NCBI RefSeq assembly: GCF_000802225.1
Contig: NZ_JTDI01000003.1
Coordinates: forward strand, 1,054,001-1,118,000
Source of the DNA: Novosphingobium malaysiense
Lineage (GTDB): Bacteria > Pseudomonadota > Alphaproteobacteria > Sphingomonadales > Sphingomonadaceae
DNA length: 64,000 bases
Direction: 5' to 3'
Position 1 is the stretch's first letter. Each line of letters begins with the position of its first letter. Shown here piece by piece: positions 44,523 to 53,980 of the stretch. The notes under the pieces were generated by a model that worked only from the letters and a program-made list of their open reading frames with translations, did not search any database and was not told where the DNA came from. The position numbers and the translations under genes are program-made.

Positions 44523-45260
44523 CTAACCCTCGATTTCGATGGCCACCCGGTTGCAGATGCGCGTCAGGCGTTCGGCCCATTCGGCCTGCCCGGCTGCGTC
44601 GGCGATAAGGTCCTGCCGGATCTCGATGTAGAGATAGGGGCGGCCCTCGCTCTCGACGTGGCGTTCGATGGCGGCGTTGTAGATCTTGCCCGAATAGGGA
44701 AGCTGGTCGCCGACTATCAGTCCTTCGGCTTCGAGCAGCGGCTGGGCAGCACGGGCGCCGCGGTCGTCCTGATCGTAGAGCAGCCCGCAGTGCCAGGGGC
44801 GCTTTTCGTCCGGCTTGCTTACGAGGCACGGGGTGAAGCTGTGCAGGATCAGCGTCAGCGCGGGCGGCGTGCCTTCGAGCAGGTCGGTGAGCTTGGCGTG
44901 AAACGGACGATGAAACCGTGCCAGCCGCGCCTCGCGGTCGATGCCGATATTGCCGGGGATGGCATGGCCGTCGCTGGTTTCGGGGATCGAGGCCGGGTCG
45001 CTTTCCGTGCGGTTGGTGTCGCAGACGAGGCGGCTGACATTGCCGACTAGGGCCGCCGTTCCTTCCCGCTTCGCCATGTGTTCGGCGATCCCGGCCACGC
45101 CGATGTCGATGGCGATGTGCTCGTCCATAAGTTCGGGCGAGATGCCGAGATCGATGTCTTCTGGCACGCGGTTGGAGGCGTGATCGGCCACGACAAGGAT
45201 ACCCCCGAAACGCGGGGTGCCGACGATGCGAAAGGCTTCGGAATTCAGGGGAGCATGCAT
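44523..45260 (-). CDS. N-formylglutamate amidohydrolase family protein
   Basis: A 245-residue protein of the FGase/HutG-2 family. Visible conserved parts are VVADHASNRVPEDIDLG (metal-site DHASN), VSRLVCDTNR, and TLILHSFTPCL. It is related to the enzymes ending the histidine degradation route, but no other hut gene lies nearby, so the substrate is uncertain. The ATG at 45260 is preferred over the upstream frame to 45368. It follows ispE on the minus strand with ten bases between, so it is probably in one unit. Confidence 0.85.
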   Translation of the reverse strand: MHAPLNSEAFRIVGTPRFGGILVVADHASNRVPEDIDLGISPELMDEHIAIDIGVAGIAEHMAKREGTAALVGNVSRLVCDTNRTESDPASIPETSDGHAIPGNIGIDREARLARFHRPFHAKLTDLLEGTPPALTLILHSFTPCLVSKPDEKRPWHCGLLYDQDDRGARAAQPLLEAEGLIVGDQLPYSGKIYNAAIERHVESEGRPYLYIEIRQDLIADAAGQAEWAERLTRICNRVAIEIEG

Positions 45261-45270
45261 GGCGGCAAGC

Positions 45271-46086
45271 TTAACGCAGTTTGCCCGCCATTTGCCACCA
45301 GCCGGGCCGGTCGCTCGCGATTTTCTCCGCAGCCGCCTGTAATTCCGCCTCGCTGTCGTAGAGCGCAAAGCACGTCGCCCCCGATCCCGACATGCGGGCG
45401 AGGAAGGGCCCGGTGTCCCTCAGCGCGGTCAGGACATCGGCAATGACCGGGCAGATCGCAACGGCCGGCGCTTCGAGATCGTTGCGTCCCTCCAGCGCGA
45501 TCTGGCGCAAGGTGCCGGTCGGCATCGGCCCGCGATCGACCTGATCCCACGCCTTGAACACGGGCCCCGTCGGCACCGGTTCGCGCGGGTTCACCAACAG
45601 CACCGGGCAGCCGGCAAGATCGTTGACGGCCACCTCTTCAAGTTCGGTGCCGGTGCCGGTCCCCACAGATGGACGCGACAGGACGCAGGCCGGAACATCC
45701 GCGCCCAGCTTCGCGGCGCGGGCATGCCAGTCGTCGGGCAGGCCGTGCGCGCGCTCGACCATGCGGAACACCGCCCCGGCATCGGCCGAGCCGCCGCCCA
45801 GCCCGGCAGCAACCGGCAGCCTCTTTTCCAGCTTCACCGCCCAGCCCCGTCCGTGCGGCAGCGTGGAAAGCGCCTTGCCGACAATGTTGTCGAAGGGATC
45901 GTCGATCTTGCCTGCAAACTCGCCCAGCGTCGTCAGCGCATCGGCCTCGGCAGGCGTGGCCGAGAGCCTGTCGCCGTCATCGACGAAGGCGAACACCGTT
46001 TCCAACTCGTGATAGCCATCCTCCCGCCGCCTGCGGGCATGCAGCGCGAGGTTGATCTTGGCATAGGCGGTTTCGGTGAGCGTCAT
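45271..46086 (-). CDS. ispE: 4-diphosphocytidyl-2-C-methyl-D-erythritol kinase
   Basis: A 271-residue GHMP kinase of the MEP isoprenoid pathway. Motif 1 is TAYAKINLALHARRRREDGYHEL, written here only by its ends: AYAKINLAL and DGYHEL. The nucleotide motif is VAAGLGGGSADAGA, and the third motif ARMSGSGATCFALY is near the C-terminus. The ATG at 46086 gives the family start MTLTETAYAKIN. Upstream lies the ETF-ubiquinone oxidoreductase gene with a terminator between. Downstream is the amidohydrolase gene. Confidence 0.93.
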   Translation of the reverse strand: MTLTETAYAKINLALHARRRREDGYHELETVFAFVDDGDRLSATPAEADALTTLGEFAGKIDDPFDNIVGKALSTLPHGRGWAVKLEKRLPVAAGLGGGSADAGAVFRMVERAHGLPDDWHARAAKLGADVPACVLSRPSVGTGTGTELEEVAVNDLAGCPVLLVNPREPVPTGPVFKAWDQVDRGPMPTGTLRQIALEGRNDLEAPAVAICPVIADVLTALRDTGPFLARMSGSGATCFALYDSEAELQAAAEKIASDRPGWWQMAGKLR

Positions 46087-46105
46087 CGCATCCTCCCTGA
46101 AACGC

Positions 46106-46136
46106 GAAGAGCGCCGGGGCAACCCCGACGCTCTTC
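46106..46136 (-). terminator. Hairpin terminator of the ETF-QO gene
   Basis: GAAGAGCG pairs with CGCTCTTC, with an inner CGGGG/CCCCG stem and a short loop, 22 nt after the ETF-QO stop. The trailing T-run is weak (GCGTTTC). Confidence 0.65.
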
Positions 46137-46157
46137 CGTTCCGCAGTGACCGCCGGA

Positions 46158-47807
46158 TCACATATTCGGATAGTTCGGGCCGCCGCCGCCTTCGGGGGTG
46201 ACCCATTCGATGTTCTGGGTCGGATCCTTGATGTCGCAGGTCTTGCAGTGGACGCAGTTCTGCGCGTTGATCTGCAGCCGCTCGCCGGTGCCGTCCGGAT
46301 CGACGAACTCGTAGACGCCCGCCGGGCAGTAGCGCGCCTCGGGCCCCGCATAGACCGGCAGGTTGATCCGCGTGGGGACCGTCGGGTCCTTCAGCTTCAG
46401 GTGACAGGGCTGCTCTTCCTCGTGGTTGGTGAACGAGTAGGAGACGCTCGTCAGGCGATCGAAGCTGATCACGCCATCGGGCTTGGGATAGTCGATCGGC
46501 TGGTAGAGATCGGCGCGCTGCGTGTTCGAGGCATCGGTGTGATGCTTCATCGGCTTGGCGAGGCCGAAGCCGAACAGCGTGCGCAGCCACATGTCGGCGC
46601 CGGCGAGGATCGTGCCCAGTTCACCGCCCCACTTGGCGACCATCGGCTCGGCATTCTGGACGAGCTTGAGTTCCTTGGCGATCCAGCTGTCGCGCACGGC
46701 GGCGTCGTATTCCATCAGCGCGTCCTGCTCGCGGCCCGCCTTGATCGCCGCGGCAATCGATTCGGCGGCGAGCATGCCGCTCTTCATCGCGGTGTGCGTA
46801 CCCTTGATGCGCGGGACGTTGACGAAGCCGGCCGAGCAGCCCGCCAGCACGCCGCCCGGGAACGCGAGTTGCGGCACCGACTGCCAGCCACCCTCGTTGA
46901 TGGCGCGCGCACCATAGGCCACGCGCTTGCCGCCTTCGAGAATGGCGCGGATTTCCGGGTGCTGCTTCCAGCGCTGGAATTCCTCGAACGGATAGATGTA
47001 CGGGTTCTTGTAATCGAGCGCGGTGACGAAACCGAGCGCGACCTGGCCGTTGGCCTGGTGATAGAGGAAGCCGCCGCCCCAGGCGTCGTTTTCCGAAAGC
47101 GGCCAGCCCTGCGTGTGGATCACGCGGCCGGGAACGTGCTTGTCGGGATCGATGTCCCACAGTTCCTTGATACCGAGACCGTAGATCTGCGGTTCGCAGT
47201 TCGCTTCAAGGTCGTACTTGGCCTTGAGACGCTTGGTCAGGTGACCGCGCGCGCCTTCGCAGAAGACGGTATACTTGCCGAGCAGGTTCATGCCAGGCTG
47301 GAAATCGTCCTTCGGATTGCCTTCGCGGTCGACGCCCATGTCGCCGGTCTGCACGCCGATGACCGCGCCGTTGTCGTCATAGAGGATCTCGGCGGCAGGG
47401 AAGCCCGGGAAGACTTCGACCTCGAGTTCCTCGGCCTTTTCGGCCAGCCAGCGGCACAGGTTGCCCAGCGATCCGGTGTAGTTGCCCTCGTTCGACATGA
47501 AGGGCGGCTGGATAATATGGGGCAGCGAGAACTTGCCCTTCTTTGTCATGTGCCAGTGCCAGTTGTCGGTCACCGGGGTTTCGGCCAGCGGGCAGCCGTC
47601 CTCGCGCCAGGTCGGCAGCAGCTCGTCGAGCGCCTTGGGATCGATGGTCGCGCCCGAGAGGATGTGCGCGCCGATTTCCGAGCCTTTTTCGAGGACGACG
47701 ACCTGCAGTTCAGGGTCGACCTGCTTGAGCCGGATCGCGGTTGCGAGGCCCGCAGGCCCGCCGCCGACGATGACGACGTCAAATGGCATCTCTTCGCGTT
47801 CAATCAT
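46158..47807 (-). CDS. Electron transfer flavoprotein-ubiquinone oxidoreductase
   Basis: A 549-residue ETF-QO that passes electrons from ETF (fatty acid and amino acid oxidation) to ubiquinone at the inner membrane. The N-terminal FAD motif is DVVIVGGGPAGLATAIRL. The central ubiquinone-binding region holds GGGFLYHQANGQVALGF, and the C-terminal [4Fe-4S] cluster site is CPAGVYEF with CVHCKTCDIKDP. The length fits the family. The etfA/etfB genes are not in this window. It is the first gene of its strand run and is followed by a hairpin. Confidence 0.95.
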   Translation of the reverse strand: MIEREEMPFDVVIVGGGPAGLATAIRLKQVDPELQVVVLEKGSEIGAHILSGATIDPKALDELLPTWREDGCPLAETPVTDNWHWHMTKKGKFSLPHIIQPPFMSNEGNYTGSLGNLCRWLAEKAEELEVEVFPGFPAAEILYDDNGAVIGVQTGDMGVDREGNPKDDFQPGMNLLGKYTVFCEGARGHLTKRLKAKYDLEANCEPQIYGLGIKELWDIDPDKHVPGRVIHTQGWPLSENDAWGGGFLYHQANGQVALGFVTALDYKNPYIYPFEEFQRWKQHPEIRAILEGGKRVAYGARAINEGGWQSVPQLAFPGGVLAGCSAGFVNVPRIKGTHTAMKSGMLAAESIAAAIKAGREQDALMEYDAAVRDSWIAKELKLVQNAEPMVAKWGGELGTILAGADMWLRTLFGFGLAKPMKHHTDASNTQRADLYQPIDYPKPDGVISFDRLTSVSYSFTNHEEEQPCHLKLKDPTVPTRINLPVYAGPEARYCPAGVYEFVDPDGTGERLQINAQNCVHCKTCDIKDPTQNIEWVTPEGGGGPNYPNM

Positions 47808-47906
47808 GGGTATCCCCCGAAACCTGTGTATCCGGCCATTTAGGCGCGCGATTAATTTCCTCTTGTGCCTTGATTGCTTGCGCGCGGCAGGTCAAGACCC
47901 GCTCCA

Positions 47907-48659
47907 ATGGATGACCCGGCAAATCCCGATTTACTGGCCGATATCACAGGTGCGCTCGACTGGTGGCGCGATGCGGGCGTCGACTACCATTTTCTCGATG
48001 AACCGCGCGAATGGCTCACCCCGCCCGAAGCGCCGGTAGACGAACGCGGCCTGCCCGAACGGCGCCCGGCCCGCGCGCCTGCGGCGCCGGCAGAGCCGGA
48101 AGTCGCCCGCATCGGAGCCGATGCCCTGCCGCGAGATCTCGACGCCTTTGCCCCGTGGTGGCTGGCCGAACCCCTGCTCGACGATGGCAATACCGCAGGC
48201 CGTATCGCCCCGACGGGACCGCGTGGTGCAAAACTGATGGTCCTGGTGGAGGAACCGGAAGCGGAAGACAGCGACGCATTGCTCTCGGGCCCGCAGGGGC
48301 GGCTTCTCGATGCCATGCTTGCCGCGTTCGGCATCCAGCGAGAGGCCATCTACCTCGCCAGCGCCCTGCCCCGGCACACGCCGGCGCCCGACTGGAGCGC
48401 CCTGATCGAGCGCGGGATCGGCCAGGTGGTCGCGCACCATATCGCTTTGGCGGCGCCTGAGCGTCTACTTGTGTTCGGAGGGAACATCTTGCCGCTCATC
48501 GGCCACGAATTGCCGCAACGCCCTGCCGTTTTACGGCAATTTAACCAAGAAGAGCGAACGATACCAATGCTCGCCTCCTGGGGCCTGACCGCGTTGATGC
48601 GACAACCGCGCGCCAAGCCGGTCCTGTGGAGGGCATGGCTCGAGTGGACCGCTGCATGA
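47907..48659 (+). CDS. Uracil-DNA glycosylase-like protein, atypical motif A
   Basis: A 250-residue protein resembling the family 4/5 UDG superfamily: the sequence QGRLLDAMLAAFGIQREAIYLAS and the LVFGGNILPLIG segment follow the family order. But motif A, usually GEAPGxxED, reads VEEPEAEDSDALLSGPQG, without the glycine-rich water-activating loop, and no four-cysteine Fe-S set is visible. It may be inactive or only structurally related. It overlaps the following transglycosylase gene by four bases if that gene starts at 48656. Confidence 0.68.
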   Translation: MDDPANPDLLADITGALDWWRDAGVDYHFLDEPREWLTPPEAPVDERGLPERRPARAPAAPAEPEVARIGADALPRDLDAFAPWWLAEPLLDDGNTAGRIAPTGPRGAKLMVLVEEPEAEDSDALLSGPQGRLLDAMLAAFGIQREAIYLASALPRHTPAPDWSALIERGIGQVVAHHIALAAPERLLVFGGNILPLIGHELPQRPAVLRQFNQEERTIPMLASWGLTALMRQPRAKPVLWRAWLEWTAA

Positions 48660-48703
48660 ACGTATGGCGGTTGCTCGAGAGAACACCGGCAAAGGTCTCG
48701 TTT

Positions 48704-50506
48704 ATGCGGGGACAAGAATTGAAAACGACAAATCGGGCAAAATGGTTCGCGGGTCTGGGTCTTGCCGCTGCAGTGGCGATCTCGGCTCCGCCCGCCTTGG
48801 CCAATAGCGCGGCAGTCGACTACTTCCGCACGCGTGCGGACCGCACCGCGGTGCCCTCGCTGCTGAGCCAGGACGACCGCGCGTACTACAAGCGGATCTT
48901 CGACGCCATCGACGCCAAGGACTGGTCGCAGGTGCAGCAGATGCTCGCGACTCGCCCGGACGGTCCGCTGCACCAGCAGGCCCGGGCCGAATACTATCTT
49001 GCGGCCGGTTCACCGAAGATCGAGCTTCCCGATCTCCAGGCATGGCTGTCGCACGGCACGGAACTTCCCGGCGCCGACCAGATTTCTCGCCTCGCGCTCA
49101 AGCGCGGTGCCGACACGGTACCCTCGCTTCCCACGGAACAGCAGTTCGCGCGGCTGCCCTCGATGCCCAAGCGTGCGCGGCCCGGTTCGATCGAAGACGG
49201 CACGATGCCCGGCGAAATCTCCGCCGGCATTCTCGACCGCATCAGGAACGACGATCCCGTTGGCGCGCGCGTCCTGCTCGACGGCATCGACGCGGGCCTG
49301 AGCAGCGCCGCCCGCGCCGAATGGCGCCAGCGCGTGGCGTGGAGCTACTATATCGAGAACCAGGACGGCCCGGCCTACCAGATGGCGCAGCTCGCCACGC
49401 TGGGCAGCGGCCCGTGGGTCGGTGAAGCCTGGTGGACGGCCGGCCTCGCGGCCTGGCGCCTGGGCGACTTCGACGGCGCCGCCGAGGCCTTCGGCAAGTG
49501 CGCGAAGACTTCCACCAACGACGAACTGACCACGGCCGCGCAGTACTGGCAGAGCCGCGCCTTCATCCGCCAGCGCCGGCCCGACAAGGCCGAGGACGCT
49601 CTGCGCGATGCCGCCAGGCTCGACGAGACGCTCTACGGCATGCTCGCCGCCGAACAGCTCGGCATGAAGCTGCCCGAGCAGCACTCGGAAGCCGACTTCA
49701 CCCAGACCGACTGGCAGCACCTGCGCACCAACCCCAACGTGCGTACCGCGGTCGAGCTGGCCGAGATCGGCGAGGACGGGCTGGCCGACGAAGTCCTGCG
49801 CCACCAGGCGCGTATCGGCGATGCCTCGCAATACGAGCCGCTCTCGCGCCTCGCCCGCGATCTCGGCCTGCCCTCCACGCAGCTCTGGATGGCCTACAAC
49901 GCGCCGCGCGGCGGCAAGCCCGAACCGGCCACGCGCTTCCCGACGCCCAAGTGGACGCCGGTCGGCGGCTGGAAGGTCGATCCCGCGCTGGTCTATGCCC
50001 ACACGCTGCAGGAGTCGATGTTCCGCACCAGCGTCGTCAGCCCTGCCGGTGCGCGCGGCCTGATGCAGATCATGCCCTCTGCCGCGCGCGACCATGCCGG
50101 CGACATCGGCGTCTCGGGCTCGGCCCGCGACCTCAACAACCCCGAAGTGAACCTGGCCTTCGGGCAGCGGCACCTGCTGATGCTCAAGGACTCTTCGGCC
50201 ACCCAGGGCCTGCTGCCCAAGGTCATGGCCGCCTACAACGCCGGCCTCACCCCGGTCACCCGCTGGAATACCGAGGTCCGCGACGAAGGCGATCCGCTGC
50301 TCTGGATGGAATCGCTGCCCTACTGGGAAACCCGCGGCTACGTGAACATTGTCCTTCGCAACTACTGGATGTACGAGCGACAGGCCGGCGGTCCTTCGGA
50401 AAGCCGGATGGCACTGGCACAGGACATGTGGCCCACCTTCCCCGGCCTTTCGGGATCGCAAGGGGTTCGCATGGCAGCGAACGGAGCGATATTGCGTGGC
50501 CATTGA
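48704..50506 (+). CDS. Soluble lytic murein transglycosylase
   Basis: A protein of about 600 residues with a signal peptide (MRGQELKTTNRAKWFAGLGL onward, cleavage after PPALA). The long alpha-superhelical (U) region is followed by the SLT catalytic domain (YAHTLQESMFRTSVVSPAGA with the catalytic Glu, GLMQIMPSAA, and AYNAGLTPVTRW). It cleaves peptidoglycan glycan strands in the periplasm. The ATG at 48704 gives the most normal signal peptide. An ATG at 48656 overlaps the upstream stop by four bases and would add 16 residues. Confidence 0.92.
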   Translation: MRGQELKTTNRAKWFAGLGLAAAVAISAPPALANSAAVDYFRTRADRTAVPSLLSQDDRAYYKRIFDAIDAKDWSQVQQMLATRPDGPLHQQARAEYYLAAGSPKIELPDLQAWLSHGTELPGADQISRLALKRGADTVPSLPTEQQFARLPSMPKRARPGSIEDGTMPGEISAGILDRIRNDDPVGARVLLDGIDAGLSSAARAEWRQRVAWSYYIENQDGPAYQMAQLATLGSGPWVGEAWWTAGLAAWRLGDFDGAAEAFGKCAKTSTNDELTTAAQYWQSRAFIRQRRPDKAEDALRDAARLDETLYGMLAAEQLGMKLPEQHSEADFTQTDWQHLRTNPNVRTAVELAEIGEDGLADEVLRHQARIGDASQYEPLSRLARDLGLPSTQLWMAYNAPRGGKPEPATRFPTPKWTPVGGWKVDPALVYAHTLQESMFRTSVVSPAGARGLMQIMPSAARDHAGDIGVSGSARDLNNPEVNLAFGQRHLLMLKDSSATQGLLPKVMAAYNAGLTPVTRWNTEVRDEGDPLLWMESLPYWETRGYVNIVLRNYWMYERQAGGPSESRMALAQDMWPTFPGLSGSQGVRMAANGAILRGH

Positions 50507-51023
50507 TACGGACAGAACCTTCAAGCCGATCAACATTGCCCTGCTGACAGTATCCGACACCCGAGGCCCCGACGAGGATACCTCGGGCGACATCCTCGCG
50601 CAGAGGATCAAGGACGCCGGGCACAAGCTGGTCGCCCGCGCCATCGAGAAGGACGATGCCTCGCGCATCGCCAACCGGCTCAACAACTGGATCGACGACC
50701 GCAACGTGGACGCGATCGTCTCGACCGGCGGCACCGGCCTGACCGGCCGCGACGTGACGCCGGAAGCGCTCGACCGGGTCAAGGACAAGGAAATCCCCGG
50801 CTTCGGCGAGCTGTTCCGCTGGCTCTCCTACAAGACCATCGGCACCTCCACCGTGCAGAGCCGCGCCATGGCGGTGGTCGCGCGCGGCACCTATGTCTTC
50901 GCCCTCCCCGGCTCCAACGGCGCGGTGAAGGACGGCTGGGACGGCATCCTCGCCGAACAGCTCGACAGCCGCAACCGGCCCTGCAACTTCGTCGAGCTGA
51001 TGCCGCGCCTCAAGGAGGTGTGA
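50496..51023 (+). CDS. moaB: Molybdenum cofactor biosynthesis protein B
   Basis: A 175-residue MogA/MoaB-like protein. The typical loop VSTGGTGLTGRDVTPEAL binds molybdopterin. NIALLTVSDTRGPDEDTSG is at the start, and FALPGSNGAVKDGW closes the domain. It adenylylates molybdopterin. The GTG at 50496 is chosen; the end of the transglycosylase gene overlaps it by 11 bases. No other moa genes are in the window. Confidence 0.9.
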   Translation: MAIDTDRTFKPINIALLTVSDTRGPDEDTSGDILAQRIKDAGHKLVARAIEKDDASRIANRLNNWIDDRNVDAIVSTGGTGLTGRDVTPEALDRVKDKEIPGFGELFRWLSYKTIGTSTVQSRAMAVVARGTYVFALPGSNGAVKDGWDGILAEQLDSRNRPCNFVELMPRLKEV

Positions 51024-51076
51024 GCGGAACCCGCCTTCGTGCCGTCTGTTGACCAGAGGCTCCATAGCGAAGGAAA

Positions 51077-51589
51077 ATGCCGATGAATGCGCAGCAGCGC
51101 GACGTCCTCGATTTCTGGTTCCGCGAACTCACGCCCAAGGACTGGTTCGAAGCCGGCGAGCGCAACGATCCGCTTGTGCGTGAACGCTTCGGCGCCTTGC
51201 TGGAGCAGGCCCGCAGCGGCGCGCTGGACCACTGGGCGGAAACGCCGCTGGGACGGCTGGCCCTCATCATCGTGCTCGACCAGTTCTCCCGCCACATCCA
51301 CCGCGGCTCGGCAGAGGCCTTTGCTTCGGACGCGAAGGCGCAGCAGCTTGCGCTCGAAGGAATCGCGGCAGGCGTCGACGAACAGCTCGCCATGAGCCAG
51401 CGCCACTTCTTCTACATGCCCCTCATGCACGCCGAAGACCTTGCCATTCAGGCCAGGAGCATCGAACGCTTCGAAGCGCTGCGGGACTACGCCGAATGGA
51501 TCCTGCAGTTCGCCCGCGACCACCGCGACGAGATCACGGAAAAAGGCCGCTTTACCGGCCGCGACGTGGCACTGGGGCGCTCCGGCTGA
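51077..51589 (+). CDS. DUF924 family protein
   Basis: A 170-residue all-helical protein with the DUF924 pattern: DVLDFWFRELTPKDWFEAG, then LALIIVLDQFSRHIHRGSAEAFASD and FFYMPLMHAEDLAIQ. The family has a tetratricopeptide-like helical fold and no known activity. The ATG at 51077 is given. A second ATG at 51083 is equally possible. It lies 53 nt after moaB and about 95 nt before the P450 gene. Confidence 0.88.
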   Translation: MPMNAQQRDVLDFWFRELTPKDWFEAGERNDPLVRERFGALLEQARSGALDHWAETPLGRLALIIVLDQFSRHIHRGSAEAFASDAKAQQLALEGIAAGVDEQLAMSQRHFFYMPLMHAEDLAIQARSIERFEALRDYAEWILQFARDHRDEITEKGRFTGRDVALGRSG

Positions 51590-51683
51590 AATCCAAGCCT
51601 CCGCTGTCCTTAGTGCGAGTTGCAGCCTTCCCCTGCCCTCCTACCCTCCCCGGCGCATAAACAAGGATGGGAGAGCAGCACCC

Positions 51684-52889
51684 GTGGCAACAACGGCAGA
51701 AGTGCGTCCGGACAACGTTCCGGCAGACCGTGTCATCGAATTCGACGTCTTCGCGCCTCCGGGCGGAGAAAGCGACTATTTCGCTGCCTGGGACACGGTG
51801 CGGGGCAAGCATGGCCTTCTGTGGACCACGGCAAATGGCGGACACTGGATTGCTGCCGACGGCGAACTGACCCGGCAGATCTGGGGCGATGCGGAGACCT
51901 TTTCCAGCGAAGCGCTGGCTGTCACGCCCGGCCTCGGGGAAGCCATGCGCTTCATTCCGCTTCAACAGGACGCCCCCGAACACAAGCCGTTTCGCTCCGC
52001 GATCATGAAAGGCTTCGGCAACAACCATGTCATGGCCATGGAGCCGGTGATCCGCTCGGTGACGCGTGATCTGATTGCTGACCTTCGTCCTCGGCAGGGC
52101 TGCGAGTTCATGCAGGAATTCGCCGAGATCGTGCCGATCCACGTCTTCCTGACACTCATCGGCGTGCCCACCGAAGACCGCGCAAAACTGCGCCCGCTCG
52201 GCCAGCAGCTCACGCGCCCGGACGGCACGATGACTGTCGAGCAGCTCCGCGATGCCGCCGACGACTACCTGCGTCCCTACATCGTGGAACGCCTCGCCAA
52301 TCCGGGGCAGGACCTGTTCAGCCGCATCCTCGCCATTCCCATCGAAGGCCGGCCCTGGACGCTCGACGAGGCGCAGCGCATGTGCCGCAACCTGCTGTTC
52401 GGCGGGCTGGACACCGTCGTCTCGATGTTCGGCAACATCGCGCTCCACCTCGCGCGCAATCCCAAGGACCAGGCGCTTCTGCGCGAGCGGCCCGATCTGA
52501 TCCCGCAGGCCGCGGATGAACTGATGCGCCGCTATCCGATGGTCTCGGTCACGCGCAACGTCGTGCACGACGTCGATATGGACGGCGTCACACTGAAGGA
52601 AGGCGATCTCGTCTACCTCAACAGCTCGATCCACAACCTCGATCCGAAGTGCTTCGACAACCCGCTCGCGGTGGACTTCGAGCGCAACCTGCCACCGGTG
52701 CGGCACACGACCATGGGCGTCGGCGCCCACCGTTGCGTGGGAGCCGGACTGGCCCGGCTGGAAGCGATCCTGTTCCTGGAGGAGTGGCTCTCGGCGATTC
52801 CCACGTTTCGCGTTCGCGAGGGCACCAGCCCGACCTATCGGGCGGGCAATGTCGGTGCCATCACCGACCTGCGTCTCGCCTGGGACTGA
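51684..52889 (+). CDS. Cytochrome P450, CYP101-like
   Basis: A soluble 401-residue P450. The I-helix shows LLFGGLDTVVSMF with the acid-alcohol pair Asp243-Thr244 exactly as in P450cam (GGLDTVV). The K-helix ELMRRYP, and the heme-binding loop GVGAHRCVGAGLAR with Cys351, are intact. The substrate region FIPLQQDAPEHK resembles the camphor enzymes' FIPTSMDPPEQ. It needs a ferredoxin and reductase, but none is next to it. The GTG at 51684 has GGGAGAG about ten bases upstream. It converges on nat with a four-base gap. Confidence 0.9.
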   Translation: MATTAEVRPDNVPADRVIEFDVFAPPGGESDYFAAWDTVRGKHGLLWTTANGGHWIAADGELTRQIWGDAETFSSEALAVTPGLGEAMRFIPLQQDAPEHKPFRSAIMKGFGNNHVMAMEPVIRSVTRDLIADLRPRQGCEFMQEFAEIVPIHVFLTLIGVPTEDRAKLRPLGQQLTRPDGTMTVEQLRDAADDYLRPYIVERLANPGQDLFSRILAIPIEGRPWTLDEAQRMCRNLLFGGLDTVVSMFGNIALHLARNPKDQALLRERPDLIPQAADELMRRYPMVSVTRNVVHDVDMDGVTLKEGDLVYLNSSIHNLDPKCFDNPLAVDFERNLPPVRHTTMGVGAHRCVGAGLARLEAILFLEEWLSAIPTFRVREGTSPTYRAGNVGAITDLRLAWD

Positions 52890-52893
52890 CGGT

Positions 52894-53736
52894 TCAGGAG
52901 AACAGCGCGAGCCGGGCGGCGTCCTCGTCGTCCAGCGCGATGTGGAACACCTTGCGCAGCGTGCGCGCATAGTCCGCGGCGTCGGCGATCGTGCGCGTCT
53001 CGGTGCCGCCCGCCCCATAGACGGTCATCTGGCGGTCGGTCAGGGCGGCAAAGCCGTCGGGCAAGGCGATGCTCGCGACATGGAGCGTGGTGAAGCGCGT
53101 GTTCGGCCGGGTCGAAGTCCAGTGGTTGGCCTGCTCCAGATCGTCCGCCCCCACTTCGCCGAGATCGAAGGTATACTGCGGTTGCCAGTCGCCGTGCGGC
53201 GCGGACCGTCCGTCGGTGGCGCTGGCCGGGCCGGCTCTTTCCAGCAGCCATTCGCCGCCGAGCGAACCGGCGATGCCGACCTTGCGCAGGCGATGCCGCG
53301 CCCCGTCCGCGGTCCGCGCTTCGGCCCCGTCGACGAGCGGCAGCGGCGGAACGAAGCTGCCCCCGAAACCGGCATCCGCAATCCACTGTTCACCGGCCAG
53401 ATCGACGAGCAGCAGCACATGCGTGCGCGGCGGCGTGACTCCTTCCGGCACGCCCAGCCGCACGCGGGCGAGCAGAGGCCGGTTGGGCAAGCCCTGCGCC
53501 GTCAGGGCATCGGCGTAGAGCCGGTTCTGCTCGAAGCAGTAGCCCCCGCGCCCGTGCACCACGATCTTTTCGAACACGCTGGGGCCATCGATCCGGATTC
53601 CCCGGCCCAGGGGGATATCGAGGTTCTCGAAGCCGATCGCCTGACGGTGCGCGGCCTGCAAGGCCGCCAGCCCCTGCGGAGACGCGTCGGGCTTGTGTTC
53701 CATTCCGATGCGGATGAGGTAGCGATCAAGGTCCAT
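52894..53736 (-). CDS. nat: Arylamine N-acetyltransferase
   Basis: A 280-residue acetyl-CoA-dependent enzyme. The catalytic Cys is Cys67 in GRGGYCFEQN, with the His in RTHVLLLVDLAG and the Asp in WIADAGFGG completing the Cys-His-Asp triad. Length is normal for NAT proteins. It acetylates aromatic amines and hydrazines and may be linked to xenobiotic breakdown. It faces the P450 gene tail to tail and is divergent from the dioxygenase gene. Confidence 0.92.
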   Translation of the reverse strand: MDLDRYLIRIGMEHKPDASPQGLAALQAAHRQAIGFENLDIPLGRGIRIDGPSVFEKIVVHGRGGYCFEQNRLYADALTAQGLPNRPLLARVRLGVPEGVTPPRTHVLLLVDLAGEQWIADAGFGGSFVPPLPLVDGAEARTADGARHRLRKVGIAGSLGGEWLLERAGPASATDGRSAPHGDWQPQYTFDLGEVGADDLEQANHWTSTRPNTRFTTLHVASIALPDGFAALTDRQMTVYGAGGTETRTIADAADYARTLRKVFHIALDDEDAARLALFS

Positions 53737-53980
53737 CGGCAGCGCTTACGCTGTGGACCGGTCCGTGGGCAAGCCTGTGGATATCGTGTGGATGAGGTGT
53801 GCACGGGTGCAAAGAACGGCTCCGCCAATTCATTCGCATAAGTTGAACATTTCGATCGAACTTAACCCAGTATTTCGAATGTCCGGCGCCCCCTATGTCC
53901 AGCGCATGGCTCGCAGTGACAGCGGTGGACAACCGAGCCGTGCGAGAGACACAGCTTGGCCCTGAAGGGAAGACATCACG

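Noticed and set aside
53840..53870. Palindrome TTCGATCGAA upstream of the dioxygenase
   Set aside because: Only 10 bp and one copy. It may be an operator but cannot be told from chance.
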